NCBI RefSeq assembly: GCF_029143285.1
Contig: NZ_JAPDSH010000004.1
Span: forward strand, 124,001-188,000
Origin: Vagococcus proximus
GTDB taxonomy: Bacteria; Bacillota; Bacilli; Lactobacillales; Vagococcaceae
DNA: 64,000 bases
Direction of reading: 5' to 3'
A program made the translations under genes and the position numbers. This document shows positions 16,473 to 26,163 of the stretch, piece by piece. How positions within the stretch are numbered: the first letter of the stretch is position 1; every line of letters begins with the position of its first letter. The notes beneath the pieces were generated by a model, which saw only the letters and a program-made list of their open reading frames with translations, was not told the origin of the DNA and ran no database searches.

Positions 16473-18212
16473 ATGATGGAATATAATTTTTTTCCTGAGA
16501 TAAAGATAAAAGAAAAGGTACAAACTTGGGTAGGTGGCATGTCAATTTCTAAAAAAATAAATGATGAAGCAGACAAACTTACTCATAATGTTATAACAAT
16601 AGAAATATACCCTGGAGTTTCCACCGAGCGTTTTAATAGAGAGCTAGTACCGTCACTTCATGCAGATGTTTTAATAGACAGTCGGACTATTTTTTATGGA
16701 TCTGATAAATTAGAAGACTTGATTCAAGCAACCTTAACGCAAGATCGTGTTTTTGGTCGATTTGGAGGACATTCTTTTAGTGATTTTATCGATAAAGATC
16801 AGTTAGAAAAGTGTCATAAACAAATCGAGGATGCCTTGTCTAATAATAAACGTGTAGTTATCATGGGTGTCGCTGCAAGTTTAGTGTATCCATCCGATAT
16901 GATTATTTATGCGGATATTCCAAGATGGGAAATCCAAAAGGGATTCAAATCAGGAGTATTAAGTAATTGGCAGGCAGATAATGCAGGTGATGATTTTCTT
17001 GCAATGGTTAAAAGAGGTTATTTTTTTGAATGGCCAATGGCAGATAAGCAAAAACAAGATGTCTATTCTAAGGTTAATTATGTCATCGACTCTTTAAGAG
17101 AAGACTGGGTGATGGTAAGTCAGGAAAGTTTTAGTGTTGCTTTAAAAGAAGTCGCTAGCCAACCTTTTTCATTGGTCCCTTTCTTTGATCCCGGAGTTTG
17201 GGGTGGACATTGGATGCAAGAAACATTTGATTTTAGAAAAGATGATATCAATTTGGCCTGGAGTTTTAACGGTGTACCTGAAGAAAATAGTATCATTTTA
17301 AATTTTGAAGGTGTAAAAATGGAAGTGCCAGCTAATACTGTTGTCTTTTTTGAACCAAAAAAACTGTTAGGTGATCGTGTTTATGGGCGTTTTGGAAAAG
17401 AGTTTCCTATTCGTTTTAACTTTTTAGATACAATTGGAGGCGAGAATTTGAGTCTACAAGTTCATCCAACAACTTCTTATATTCAAGAAACATTTGGAGC
17501 TCATTATACACAGGATGAGAGTTATTATATTTTACAAGCAAAACCCGGTGCTAAGGTGTATTTGGGTCTTAATAATGGTGTGAAGGAAGAAGAATTAATC
17601 CCTGCTTTGGAAAGAGCAGCCAGTGGAGGAGAGTCATTTGATGATAAGAAGTTTATTTATCAGCAGGAAATAAAAAAACACGATCACTTCTCTATCCCAG
17701 GTGGTACAATCCATTCTAGTGGAGCAGACTCTGTTGTTCTAGAGATTAGTGCAACACCTAATAGATTTACATTTAAGTTATGGGATTGGGATCGTTTAGA
17801 TTTAGATGGTAAGCCCCGTCCGGTTCATTTGGAACATGGTGCTAAGTGTATTGACTATAGTCGTGATGAGGATTGGGTAAAGGATCAGTTGGTGAACCCT
17901 TTTGAGATGATAGAAAAACAAGAGGGGTGGCTAGAAGAAAAAACTGGCTTACATGAGACAGAATTTATTGAAACACGTCGCTTTACTTTTACAGAGCCAA
18001 TTAAATTAGAAACAAAAGGTAGCGTAAATGTTTTGAATCTCGTTGATGGAACAGAAGCTTGGGTAGAGAGTCTAGCTGGTGAGTTTGAGCCATTTTATAT
18101 TCACTATGCTCAGACCTTTATCGTACCTGACTCTGTTTCTAGTTATAGTGTACGTCCAACGGAGAAAAGTAAGTCGGAAAAACTAAAGCTTATCCAAGCA
18201 TACGTGAGATAG
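16473..18212 (+). CDS. manA: Mannose-6-phosphate isomerase, class I, with extra N-terminal domain
   Basis: The 579-residue protein interconverts mannose-6-P and fructose-6-P. The isomerase part begins near residue 230 (FFDPGVWGG). It has the metal-site motifs SLQVHP (about 327-332), an ESYYIL stretch, and GTIHSSG (about 410-416). The first 200 or so residues are an added domain with a hydrophobic strand/loop RVVIMGVAASLV that resembles a nucleotide- or phosphate-binding fold; its role is unclear. Normal ManA proteins are 300-400 residues. It opens an operon with a ROK kinase and two GH38-type proteins, so it funnels released mannose into glycolysis. GGAGG precedes the start; ATG at 16476 is equally possible. 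Confidence 0.82.
   Translation: MMEYNFFPEIKIKEKVQTWVGGMSISKKINDEADKLTHNVITIEIYPGVSTERFNRELVPSLHADVLIDSRTIFYGSDKLEDLIQATLTQDRVFGRFGGHSFSDFIDKDQLEKCHKQIEDALSNNKRVVIMGVAASLVYPSDMIIYADIPRWEIQKGFKSGVLSNWQADNAGDDFLAMVKRGYFFEWPMADKQKQDVYSKVNYVIDSLREDWVMVSQESFSVALKEVASQPFSLVPFFDPGVWGGHWMQETFDFRKDDINLAWSFNGVPEENSIILNFEGVKMEVPANTVVFFEPKKLLGDRVYGRFGKEFPIRFNFLDTIGGENLSLQVHPTTSYIQETFGAHYTQDESYYILQAKPGAKVYLGLNNGVKEEELIPALERAASGGESFDDKKFIYQQEIKKHDHFSIPGGTIHSSGADSVVLEISATPNRFTFKLWDWDRLDLDGKPRPVHLEHGAKCIDYSRDEDWVKDQLVNPFEMIEKQEGWLEEKTGLHETEFIETRRFTFTEPIKLETKGSVNVLNLVDGTEAWVESLAGEFEPFYIHYAQTFIVPDSVSSYSVRPTEKSKSEKLKLIQAYVR
16585..16602. promoter_or_regulatory. Candidate second GntR operator inside manA
   Basis: ATAATGTTATAACAATAG matches 16 of 18 bases of the palindrome at 16342-16359, with the centres 243 bases apart. 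It lies within codons 38-44 of the first operon gene. Confidence 0.5.
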
Positions 18213-18227
18213 GAGTAGTTTATTAAT

Positions 18228-19133
18228 ATGAAAAAATGTTATCTTATGATAGATGTTGGTGGGACAGGAATAAAAGTCAATAGTATTGAAGCAGATGGCG
18301 GTCTTATTTTTAATGAAAATAAACATTATCCTTCTAGGTCAGATGGGTCTAAAGAAATAATTTTAGAGAACCTCAAGCAGATTTTACTTACTAATTATGA
18401 TGTACTTTCAGAAATGAGATATGACATAGCTGGGATAGGGATAGCTTTTCCAGGACCATTTGATTACGAAAACGGAGTAAGTTTAATTAAAGGTCTTAGG
18501 AAGTATGATGCAATTTATGGTGTAAACTTAAAAGTAGAGATTGATAATTGGTTAAAAGAAGCGTTTAGCATAAGCTTACCTGTTATTTTTGAAAATGATG
18601 CTACGGCATTTGGTTTAGGTGAGTTTTATCATCTAAAAGAAAAAGTTAGAGGGATTGGCATTACGTTGGGAACAGGGTGTGGCTCTTCATTCATAGAAGA
18701 CAATCGTATATGTCGCATAGGTTATGGTCTCAATGATCAAGGTATGATCTACGATACACCTTTTAAAAATGGTGTGATTGATGATTACCTTTCCTCAAAA
18801 GGACTATCTTTTATACAAGAAAGTCTTGGAGAAGTACCACTATCCGGAGCAGAGTTATTCCTTTTAGCTTCAAGAGGAGATAAAAATGCTTATGATATTT
18901 TTGAAAAATTTGGCGAACTAATCGGAGAGGCGTTACTGCCATTTATAGAACGTTTTAGTCCTGATGAGTTGGTATTTGGTGGGGAAATAGCAGGAAGTTA
19001 TCATTTTTTTAAAAAGGGCGTTTTGAGAGTGATAGGTGATCACAATCTCAAAACTCGTGTGACACAAAATACAAGCTTGGCTACCTATAAAGGGTTATAT
19101 TATTTAATTCAAACAAAATCTAAGGAGTGTTAA
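18228..19133 (+). CDS. ROK-family sugar kinase
   Basis: This 301-residue protein starts with the ATP-phosphate motif MIDVGGTGIK and contains the ROK-type sugar/ATP motifs FENDATAFGLGE and GIGITLGTGCGS. A canonical CxCGxxGC zinc motif is not evident. In this operon it likely phosphorylates mannose or a related monosaccharide freed by the GH38 enzymes, delivering substrate to the isomerase encoded just before it. The exact sugar cannot be read from the sequence; glucokinase or another hexokinase activity is possible. Confidence 0.8.
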   Translation: MKKCYLMIDVGGTGIKVNSIEADGGLIFNENKHYPSRSDGSKEIILENLKQILLTNYDVLSEMRYDIAGIGIAFPGPFDYENGVSLIKGLRKYDAIYGVNLKVEIDNWLKEAFSISLPVIFENDATAFGLGEFYHLKEKVRGIGITLGTGCGSSFIEDNRICRIGYGLNDQGMIYDTPFKNGVIDDYLSSKGLSFIQESLGEVPLSGAELFLLASRGDKNAYDIFEKFGELIGEALLPFIERFSPDELVFGGEIAGSYHFFKKGVLRVIGDHNLKTRVTQNTSLATYKGLYYLIQTKSKEC

Positions 19134-19134
19134 T

Positions 19135-21600
19135 ATGAAAAAAAAGCGTACATTATATTTGGTACATCATTCACATACCGATATTGGATACACAGATCGT
19201 CAAGAAAAAATAAGTCGTTATCATGTGGATTTCATAAAGAGTGTCATTAGATTTTTAGATAGTATTGAAGATGAACATCCAGAGTGGCATGGTTTTAACT
19301 ATACATGTGAAAATTTTTGGCAAGTGGAGCAATTTTTAGAAAATAGTACGAAAGACGAGCAAGCTAAATTTGAAACTTACGTACGTAGTGGTCAGATTGA
19401 TATTTCATTAAGTTACCTCAACATGACAGAGTTAGTAGATGACGCTGTTTTAAATAAAAAATTTGCTAAAGCAAAAGCATATGTTGAAGGATTAGGCGTA
19501 CTAAAAGAAAGTGCGATGACGGCAGATATTAACGGTTATTCTTGGGGATATGCTGAAACAATGGCAAAAAATGGTATTAAAAATCTCTATTCATGTGTCC
19601 ATACGCATCACGGTATGTTTCCACTATTTAAAAAACAACAGCCATTTTGGTGGCAAACAGAGTCAGGTGAAAAGTTACTTGTTTGGAACGGTGACCATTA
19701 TCAAACAGGGAATGACTTTTTACTAGTACCAAATTCGGATCAAAGTAAACAGTACGGTGTTGAAGGGTACACAGAGGCTGAAGCCGACTTACAATTTGCT
19801 GAAACAGAGCGTCGTATTTTTGCTCATTTTGATTTACTTGATGAAGAAGGATATCAGTTTAACTACGTCCCTGCGATGATAAGTGGTATTGTAACTGATA
19901 ATGCGCCTCCGAATCCAAGAATGATGGAAGTCATTCATAGATGGAATGCTAAGCACGGGCAAACAGTTGAACTTGTATTAGTCACACTAGATGAGTTTTT
20001 TAATAGGTTAAGAAAAGAAGCAGCTACTCATGATTTCCCAACGTATTCAGGTGATTGGACTGACTGGTGGGCGGATGGTGTAGGATCAACACCTGCTCCG
20101 ACTAAAATTTATCGTGATGCTCAGCACAAGTATAGGGTTGCTGCAAAATTAGTAGATGATGTAATTGAAGGGAGACCAGATTTACTAGCTGAGGGTGAAA
20201 ATCAGCTTATGATGTACGCAGAACATACATGGGGTTATCACTCATCTGTTGCGCAACCGTGGAACACGTTTGTAAATGATTTGGATTATAGAAAAGCAGC
20301 CTATGCTATCAATGCGAATAGCTTAATTTCAAGACATTTAGACGACGTTTTAGCTTCCTTAGGTGAGGAATCTATTCAAATGAATAGAGAACCCTATTAT
20401 AAAATAATTAACCCTCATGAATCAGTACGTCATGAGGTAGCTAAAATCTATGTGAAACACTGGGAGACAGTTGACGATTCTTTCTTCTCTCAATCTACGG
20501 AAGGTTTCTGCGAGGTAGTAGATTGTCAGACAGGAGAGGTAATTGACTCTCAAGTAGCTAATAGTTCACTTGGTAAAGAAGTAAGTTTTAACATCACGTT
20601 AAAACCTAAAGAACACAAACTTGTGAGGCTACGTCGTGTTGAACCAAATCATGCGTATCGTAGTAATTGGAATCATGCGCATATCGGAACGGATCGGGTG
20701 GAAGATGTGGCCAGTTACTTAGGTTACGAACATCATGTGACACCATTTGGAATTGAAACGGATCATTTTATAATAGAATTAGATGAAAAAGTTGGGATAT
20801 CATCATTAATTGATAAACAGACGGGTGAAGAATTACTTCATCCAGAAAGAAAACAAGCACCTTTTGCAGGTGTGTATGAGCGCACACCAATAAAAACTGA
20901 TGCTTGTACAGAGCGTCGATTAATGGGGCGTAATCGTAAAGGCAGAGTTGCCCAACGTTATGATGCAAAGTTAAAAGATATTCAAGTTAAAGAGAATGGC
21001 TGTTTGTATAGTGTATTAGAGATGTCTTACGAATTAGAAGGGACAGGGATGTATACAGTGAGTATGCGTATATATAAAAATATACCAAGAATTGATGTGA
21101 CTGTCCGTATTTCTAAAAATAATGAGTGGGCACCTGAAAATCTTTACATCCCGCTACCATTTAAATATGGAGCTGATAATGAGTTATATATTGAAAAATC
21201 TGGAACGGTCTTGCGTCCAGCAATCGATCAATTACCTGGTACAAATACAGAGTTTTATTTATTAGACAATGGTTTAACATTTACTAATGGAAAAAATAGC
21301 TTAGTAGTAGCCTTGAAAGATACCCCTTTAATCACATTAGGTGGTCTTGAAAGTCATCCGATTGAACTTTGCCAATTAAGTAGTGCTGTAAAGAATAATG
21401 AGCTTGTCTATTCTTGGCCAATGAATAACTTCTGGGAAACAAACTTCAAAGTTGATCTAGCTGGTTTTTATGAATTCAGATACAGTTTATTTTTAACAGC
21501 GCACTCAGAGTCTCCTGAAAAAGTGCTAACAGAAGCTGCAGAAGTTAACGAAGGAATTTTGACGATTGACTATAACCCCTCACCAGAAGAATTAGGATAA
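19135..21600 (+). CDS. Alpha-mannosidase-type glycoside hydrolase, GH38
   Basis: The 821-residue protein has the GH38 N-terminal signature HHSHTDIGYTDRQE (two metal-binding residues, His and Asp) and TADINGYSWG, which carries the likely nucleophile Asp. A middle helical region and a C-terminal beta-rich domain follow, giving the usual length for the family. No signal peptide is present, so it acts in the cytoplasm on imported, perhaps phosphorylated, mannosides. It starts one base after the ROK stop. Strict mannose specificity is inferred from the operon rather than visible. Confidence 0.78.
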   Translation: MKKKRTLYLVHHSHTDIGYTDRQEKISRYHVDFIKSVIRFLDSIEDEHPEWHGFNYTCENFWQVEQFLENSTKDEQAKFETYVRSGQIDISLSYLNMTELVDDAVLNKKFAKAKAYVEGLGVLKESAMTADINGYSWGYAETMAKNGIKNLYSCVHTHHGMFPLFKKQQPFWWQTESGEKLLVWNGDHYQTGNDFLLVPNSDQSKQYGVEGYTEAEADLQFAETERRIFAHFDLLDEEGYQFNYVPAMISGIVTDNAPPNPRMMEVIHRWNAKHGQTVELVLVTLDEFFNRLRKEAATHDFPTYSGDWTDWWADGVGSTPAPTKIYRDAQHKYRVAAKLVDDVIEGRPDLLAEGENQLMMYAEHTWGYHSSVAQPWNTFVNDLDYRKAAYAINANSLISRHLDDVLASLGEESIQMNREPYYKIINPHESVRHEVAKIYVKHWETVDDSFFSQSTEGFCEVVDCQTGEVIDSQVANSSLGKEVSFNITLKPKEHKLVRLRRVEPNHAYRSNWNHAHIGTDRVEDVASYLGYEHHVTPFGIETDHFIIELDEKVGISSLIDKQTGEELLHPERKQAPFAGVYERTPIKTDACTERRLMGRNRKGRVAQRYDAKLKDIQVKENGCLYSVLEMSYELEGTGMYTVSMRIYKNIPRIDVTVRISKNNEWAPENLYIPLPFKYGADNELYIEKSGTVLRPAIDQLPGTNTEFYLLDNGLTFTNGKNSLVVALKDTPLITLGGLESHPIELCQLSSAVKNNELVYSWPMNNFWETNFKVDLAGFYEFRYSLFLTAHSESPEKVLTEAAEVNEGILTIDYNPSPEELG

Positions 21601-21611
21601 GGAGAAGTAGG

Positions 21612-23699
21612 ATGAAAAAATTACACGTTGTATTTAAAACTCATTTAGATATTGGTTTTACTGATCTAGCAAAGAACGTAATCGATCAATATTTAAATGA
21701 TTTTATTCCCAGAGCTTTAGAGATTGGGGAAGCATTACCCCATAATTTTGTTTGGACGACAGGGTCCTGGTTAATAAATTTTTATTTGGAACATCCTGAT
21801 GTTTCAGAACAAGATAAATTACGATTGGCTAACGCTATCAAGCAAGGCACGATAAAATGGCATGGTTTACCTGTCACAACCCATACAGAATTAATGGATA
21901 AAGAATTGTTCCAATATGGATTGTCTATTTCTAAAAAACTAGATCAAACTTATAACAAACAAACGATTGCCTCTAAATTAACAGATGTCCCCGGGCACAC
22001 AATAGGTATGGTTCCATTAATGGCAGAAGCAGGATTAAAGTACTTACACATCGGAGTAAATGCAAGTTCTGCGATACCTACAGTTCCTGAGTTGTTTGTC
22101 TGGCGGGCTAAAGATGGTTCTGAAATTGTGGTTCATTATGCACAGGATTACGGGGAAACATTTGAAAGAGCAGGTTGGGAAGAATCCTTGTACTTTGCTC
22201 ATAGTCATGATAATGCCGGACCGCCAAAAGATGCAGAAGAAGTTACGGAATTAATGAAACGTTTAAAAATAGAACATCCAGAAAAAGAAATTGTAGCATC
22301 CAGCTTAGATTCATTTGCAGCATATGCTTGGGAGAAACGCGAAGAACTGCCTGTTATCGAAGAAGAGATTGGAGATACTTGGATTCATGGTATCGCGTCG
22401 GATCCTTTAAAAATTTCAAATTATCAAACCTTACTTCGTTTACGTCGCAAATGGTTAGAAGAGGGTGATTTAGATACTCAGTCAACAGAGTATCAGTCAT
22501 TTTCAGAACAATTAATGCTCGTAGCAGAACATACGTGGGGCGGTAATGGCAATGTCTTTTTACCTGATTATAAAAATTATTTGATTGATGATTTTAATAA
22601 GGCGCGAGAACACGATAAGATTACATTTAATCATGATCGCAACACAATGGACTTCGGTGATTTAATGGCAATGATTAGTACGGATATCGATGCAAAAGCA
22701 TTTGAATCTAAGCGTTCTTATAAACAATATGAAGCATCGTGGCAAGAGCAACGAGATTATATCAAACAAGCCGTCGAGTGTCTATCAGTAGAGCGACAGT
22801 TAGAAGCCTCTGCAGCAATCGCTAAAGTACATCAAGAGCAGGTTAGTTTGGAAGATAAGTTAGAGATTATTCCAGGTAAGAACTATCAATTTGGTGATCT
22901 TAGGATAGCATTTTCAACATCAGGAGGGATGACAGTTCTCGAAGACTCTAAACACTCTTATATTTTAGAGGGGAAAGAGTTTGGTGGGCTATCCTATGAA
23001 CGGTTTGATTTTTCTAACTATAGTCACTATATTAGTCAGTATAGTCGTCTAACACGTTGGACCTCATCATGGTGTTTAGTAGATTTTGCGAAAAGAGGGA
23101 TAGAAGCTTTTCAAACGATTCGTTATGAGTTACTAAAACCAACAACTGTACGGTCTTCATATGTATCATCTGAATACAATACAAAAATAGTATTTGATTT
23201 ATCTTTTACTCATGACGAACAAATGTCATGGGGATTACCTCGAGAAATTCAACTGTCTTATGACATTAATCATCAAACCAATGCTATTACAGGGGAACTT
23301 AAATGGCAGGGAAAACAAGCTAATCGAATGCCTGAGGCTTATTGGTTAGAAACCAGCTTAGCTGTTAAAAATCCGTATCGTTGGGAAATGAATAAAATGG
23401 GCAGCTGGTTATCGCCGTATGATGTGCTAGAGAAAGGGAATCGTAATCAACATATCGTATCTGAAGAAGGATTACGCTATAGTGGTGTGGAAGGATCTAT
23501 CCAACTAACGAGTCACGATGCGCCTTTATTATCATTTGGCCGCAGAAGTATGTTGGTTTTCGACAATAAACAACCGTCACTCAACGAGGGTATCTTTATT
23601 AATTTAGCTAATAATATTTGGGGAACAAATTTCCCTGCGTGGTTTGAAGGAGATATGATTTACCGATTTAATGCAACATTACCAAAAAAATCAAGTTAA
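21612..23699 (+). CDS. GH38-like protein (DUF5054 type)
   Basis: This 695-residue protein resembles its upstream neighbour in its start (FKTHLDIGFTDLA) and in a catalytic-like LTDVPGHTIG, but it belongs to the diverged DUF5054 group of GH38-like proteins. Typical metal residues (His, Asp) and the nucleophile Asp look preserved, so hydrolase activity is plausible. It is cytoplasmic, with no signal peptide. Two different GH38-type enzymes in one operon suggest stepwise trimming of a branched or substituted mannoside. Substrate unknown. Confidence 0.7.
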   Translation: MKKLHVVFKTHLDIGFTDLAKNVIDQYLNDFIPRALEIGEALPHNFVWTTGSWLINFYLEHPDVSEQDKLRLANAIKQGTIKWHGLPVTTHTELMDKELFQYGLSISKKLDQTYNKQTIASKLTDVPGHTIGMVPLMAEAGLKYLHIGVNASSAIPTVPELFVWRAKDGSEIVVHYAQDYGETFERAGWEESLYFAHSHDNAGPPKDAEEVTELMKRLKIEHPEKEIVASSLDSFAAYAWEKREELPVIEEEIGDTWIHGIASDPLKISNYQTLLRLRRKWLEEGDLDTQSTEYQSFSEQLMLVAEHTWGGNGNVFLPDYKNYLIDDFNKAREHDKITFNHDRNTMDFGDLMAMISTDIDAKAFESKRSYKQYEASWQEQRDYIKQAVECLSVERQLEASAAIAKVHQEQVSLEDKLEIIPGKNYQFGDLRIAFSTSGGMTVLEDSKHSYILEGKEFGGLSYERFDFSNYSHYISQYSRLTRWTSSWCLVDFAKRGIEAFQTIRYELLKPTTVRSSYVSSEYNTKIVFDLSFTHDEQMSWGLPREIQLSYDINHQTNAITGELKWQGKQANRMPEAYWLETSLAVKNPYRWEMNKMGSWLSPYDVLEKGNRNQHIVSEEGLRYSGVEGSIQLTSHDAPLLSFGRRSMLVFDNKQPSLNEGIFINLANNIWGTNFPAWFEGDMIYRFNATLPKKSS

Positions 23700-23730
23700 G
23701 TGTGTTATACTCTATGTAATTAAATACGAA

Positions 23731-23802
23731 ACATTTGGGGTGCTTTAGGCTGAGATTATACCCATTGAATCTGCACTAGTTAGGACTAGCGAAGAGAAAT
23801 GT
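23731..23802 (+). promoter_or_regulatory. TPP riboswitch (THI element)
   Basis: Outer stem ACATTT / AAATGT encloses GGGGTGC, GGCTGAGAT, ACCCATTGAATCTG and a CTAGT / ACTAG hairpin followed by GAAGAGAAATG. These are the conserved blocks of a thiamin pyrophosphate riboswitch. It precedes tenA-thiM-thiE-thiD. Confidence 0.9.
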
Positions 23803-23887
23803 ATTCAATGACTATTTTTAAAGAGAATTATAATGATATCTGTTTATTTATGATACCTTCTATTTTAGTGGAAGTTTTATAAAAACG

Positions 23888-23909
23888 AAGAGATGTTGTC
23901 TCTTTTTTG
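23888..23909 (+). terminator. First terminator after the TPP riboswitch
   Basis: AAGAGA / TCTCTT stem with a 5-base loop and six T; a candidate expression platform. Confidence 0.65.
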
Positions 23910-23956
23910 ACGCCTTCTTTTGTTTCTTATTTGAGACGAAAGGAGGTGTTTTTTTA
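23910..23956 (+). terminator. Second terminator after the TPP riboswitch
   Basis: A 17-base stem (23910-23926 with 23933-23949, several G-U pairs) is followed by a T run. Its right arm contains AAAGGAGG. Confidence 0.7.
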
Positions 23957-23999
23957 TACCACTAATTAAAAATGATACTAAATTCTAGGAGGGAATCAA

Positions 24000-24671
24000 T
24001 TGTTTACAACACAAGCAAGAGCACTTTCAATCCCATATTGGGAAGGGAGTTTCGAGCATCCATTTATAAAAGAACTCGCATCTGGCAAGTTAGCGCATGA
24101 AAAATTTAGATACTATTTGATACAAGACCGGTATTATTTAGAACATTTTAGTAAGATTCATTTTATGCTTGCTGAAAAAACATCGGATAAACAGATTAAA
24201 GAGCTAATGTTAAGTGCCGCCAAGCATTTAGAAGAGGGAGAGCTTGCTATAAGGCAACAATTTTTTGAAGAATTGGCCATCACTCCCCGAGAAATCGAAG
24301 AAACTGTGATTGCACCAACTGCCTATCATTATGTCTCTCATATGTATCGTCAACTTTTAACAGGAACGGTTCAGAGCGTCTTAGCAGGTTTACTTCCCTG
24401 TCCGTGGCTATATCAGGATATCGGTGAAAAATTAATCGAGGCAGGCTCGCCTAATGGGTTGTATCAACGTTGGATTGAAACGTATTCAAATGATGAAGGC
24501 GCTGAAGAAATTGTAAAACAATGTACCATCTTAAATCAACTGTACGAAACGTCAAATGAAGTGGAACAAGCAGATATGCTAGAAGCATTTTTAATCAGTG
24601 CCAAAATGGAGTATGCGTTTTGGGATATGTCTTATAATTTAGAAGTGTGGCGTGGTATGAGCAACGATTAA
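24000..24671 (+). CDS. tenA: Thiaminase II, aminopyrimidine salvage
   Basis: A 223-residue all-helical TenA protein. It hydrolyses aminopyrimidine thiamin breakdown products to HMP for salvage. The catalytic Cys sits in LPCPWLYQDIG and the C-terminal Glu/Tyr region is present (AKMEYAFWDMSY). It starts with TTG at 24000 after AGGAGGG; no nearby ATG fits. It is the first gene behind the TPP riboswitch, so it is off when thiamin pyrophosphate is plentiful. Confidence 0.88.
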   Translation: MFTTQARALSIPYWEGSFEHPFIKELASGKLAHEKFRYYLIQDRYYLEHFSKIHFMLAEKTSDKQIKELMLSAAKHLEEGELAIRQQFFEELAITPREIEETVIAPTAYHYVSHMYRQLLTGTVQSVLAGLLPCPWLYQDIGEKLIEAGSPNGLYQRWIETYSNDEGAEEIVKQCTILNQLYETSNEVEQADMLEAFLISAKMEYAFWDMSYNLEVWRGMSND

Positions 24672-24686
24672 TTAGGAGGAAACAAT

Positions 24687-25523
24687 ATGACAACAGCATT
24701 ATTAACAGGAACACCAAGTACTTTTTTTAAAGGGTCACCTTTAATTCAGTGTATTACTAATGAAATTACATGTGAAAGTATGGCAAATGCCTTACTATAC
24801 GTCAACAGCAAGCCAATTATGGCTGATGATATCAGAGAATTCCCAGAGTTGTTTAAACAGATTGATGGTGTGCTGCTCAATTTAGGACAATTTTCAGTCG
24901 CGAGAGAAGAACAAATTAGTCAGGCCAGTCACTATGCTAAAGAGCATGGAAAACCAACAGTTATTGACAGTGTTGGGGTGTCTGTTTCACCTCTTAGGAG
25001 AAAATTAGTCATTGAGCTTTTAAAAAATGAGCCAGAAGTAGTAAAGGGGAATACATCTGAACTGCGTCATTTAGTTGGCTTGGCTAGTCTAGGCAGAGGT
25101 GTTGATGGTCATGAATCTGATCAGGAAAAAGAGGCACTCCTTGAGTTAGGCAAAGCACTAGGACAATTACAGAAAAAATACCCTAAAACAACATTTTTAG
25201 CGACAGGAAAAGTAGATTTAATTGTTGTTGAAGGGTCTCTTATTTTATTAGAAAATGGTGTGCCAGAATTGGACCAGTTAACCGGAACAGGGGATGTTGT
25301 AGGTGCGATTATTGCGTCTCTTCTTGCACAAGGTGAAACGATACAAGACAGCACAGTCGGAGCGGTGAGTTATTTCAACCGATGTGGGGAACGTGCTAAA
25401 GAAAAATGTGAGGAGCCTATTGGACTAGAATCATTTAAATACCACCTTTACAATGAATTGTCTACGTTATATCAAAGAAACGATTGGTGGACATCAATTA
25501 AAGGAGTGCGTTATGAATCCTGA
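24687..25523 (+). CDS. thiM: Hydroxyethylthiazole kinase
   Basis: This 278-residue kinase phosphorylates the thiazole alcohol for thiamin salvage. Family features include PLIQCITNEITCESMANALL near the N-terminus (normally CITNYVV..), PTVIDSVGVS, and the C-terminal anion hole LTGTGDVVGAIIA. The start ATG follows AGGAGG, and the end overlaps thiE by 11 bases. With TenA, ThiE and ThiD it forms a salvage pathway; the de novo genes thiC and thiG are not here. Confidence 0.88.
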   Translation: MTTALLTGTPSTFFKGSPLIQCITNEITCESMANALLYVNSKPIMADDIREFPELFKQIDGVLLNLGQFSVAREEQISQASHYAKEHGKPTVIDSVGVSVSPLRRKLVIELLKNEPEVVKGNTSELRHLVGLASLGRGVDGHESDQEKEALLELGKALGQLQKKYPKTTFLATGKVDLIVVEGSLILLENGVPELDQLTGTGDVVGAIIASLLAQGETIQDSTVGAVSYFNRCGERAKEKCEEPIGLESFKYHLYNELSTLYQRNDWWTSIKGVRYES

Positions 25524-26163
25524 TTATTTAGAACTGTACTTAGTAACAGACCGTCGAAAGCTATCAGATGAAGAATTTTTAATAAGAGTAGAGCAAGCCT
25601 GTACTGCTGGGGTGACAGTGGTTCAGCTACGTGAAAAGGAGGTTACAACCGCTGACTTTTATCAATTAGCCCTTAAAGTTAAAGCTATAACAGACCGTTA
25701 TAAATTACCGCTTATCATTAATGACCGTATAGACATTTGTTTAGCGGTAGATGCTGCAGGTGTCCATATTGGAGATGATGAGCTTCCTGTATGGAAAGCG
25801 CGTGAACTGATTGGCTCAGATAAAATCTTAGGTGTTTCTGCTAAGACAGTAGAGAGGAGTTTAATTGCACAGTCTGAAGGAGCTAATTATTTAGGTGTGG
25901 GTGCGATTTTTCCTACGCAAACAAAAGAGTCTACTCTCGTTCCTTTGGAAGAAGTACGTGCCATAGTAGAACAAACAGACTTGCCTATTGTTGCCATTGG
26001 CGGGATTAATGAGACGACTATTCAAACCATTTCAGGTATGGAAGTGTCTGGTGTCGCTATTGTTAGTGAGATTATGTATGCTAAGTCTGTTTCTCAAAAA
26101 GTAGTCGATTTAAAATCATGTGTAAAAAAGATGAAAGAGGGAGAATTAAATGAGTATCAATAG
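25513..26163 (+). CDS. thiE: Thiamin-phosphate synthase
   Basis: A 216-residue TIM-barrel enzyme that joins HMP-PP and thiazole phosphate. It carries LYLVTDR at the N-terminus, VQLREKE for pyrophosphate binding, and IINDRIDICLAVDAAGVHIG. The ATG at 25513 follows AAGGAG and lies inside the end of thiM; it overlaps thiD by 14 bases, which points to translational coupling throughout the operon. Confidence 0.9.
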   Translation: MNPDYLELYLVTDRRKLSDEEFLIRVEQACTAGVTVVQLREKEVTTADFYQLALKVKAITDRYKLPLIINDRIDICLAVDAAGVHIGDDELPVWKARELIGSDKILGVSAKTVERSLIAQSEGANYLGVGAIFPTQTKESTLVPLEEVRAIVEQTDLPIVAIGGINETTIQTISGMEVSGVAIVSEIMYAKSVSQKVVDLKSCVKKMKEGELNEYQ

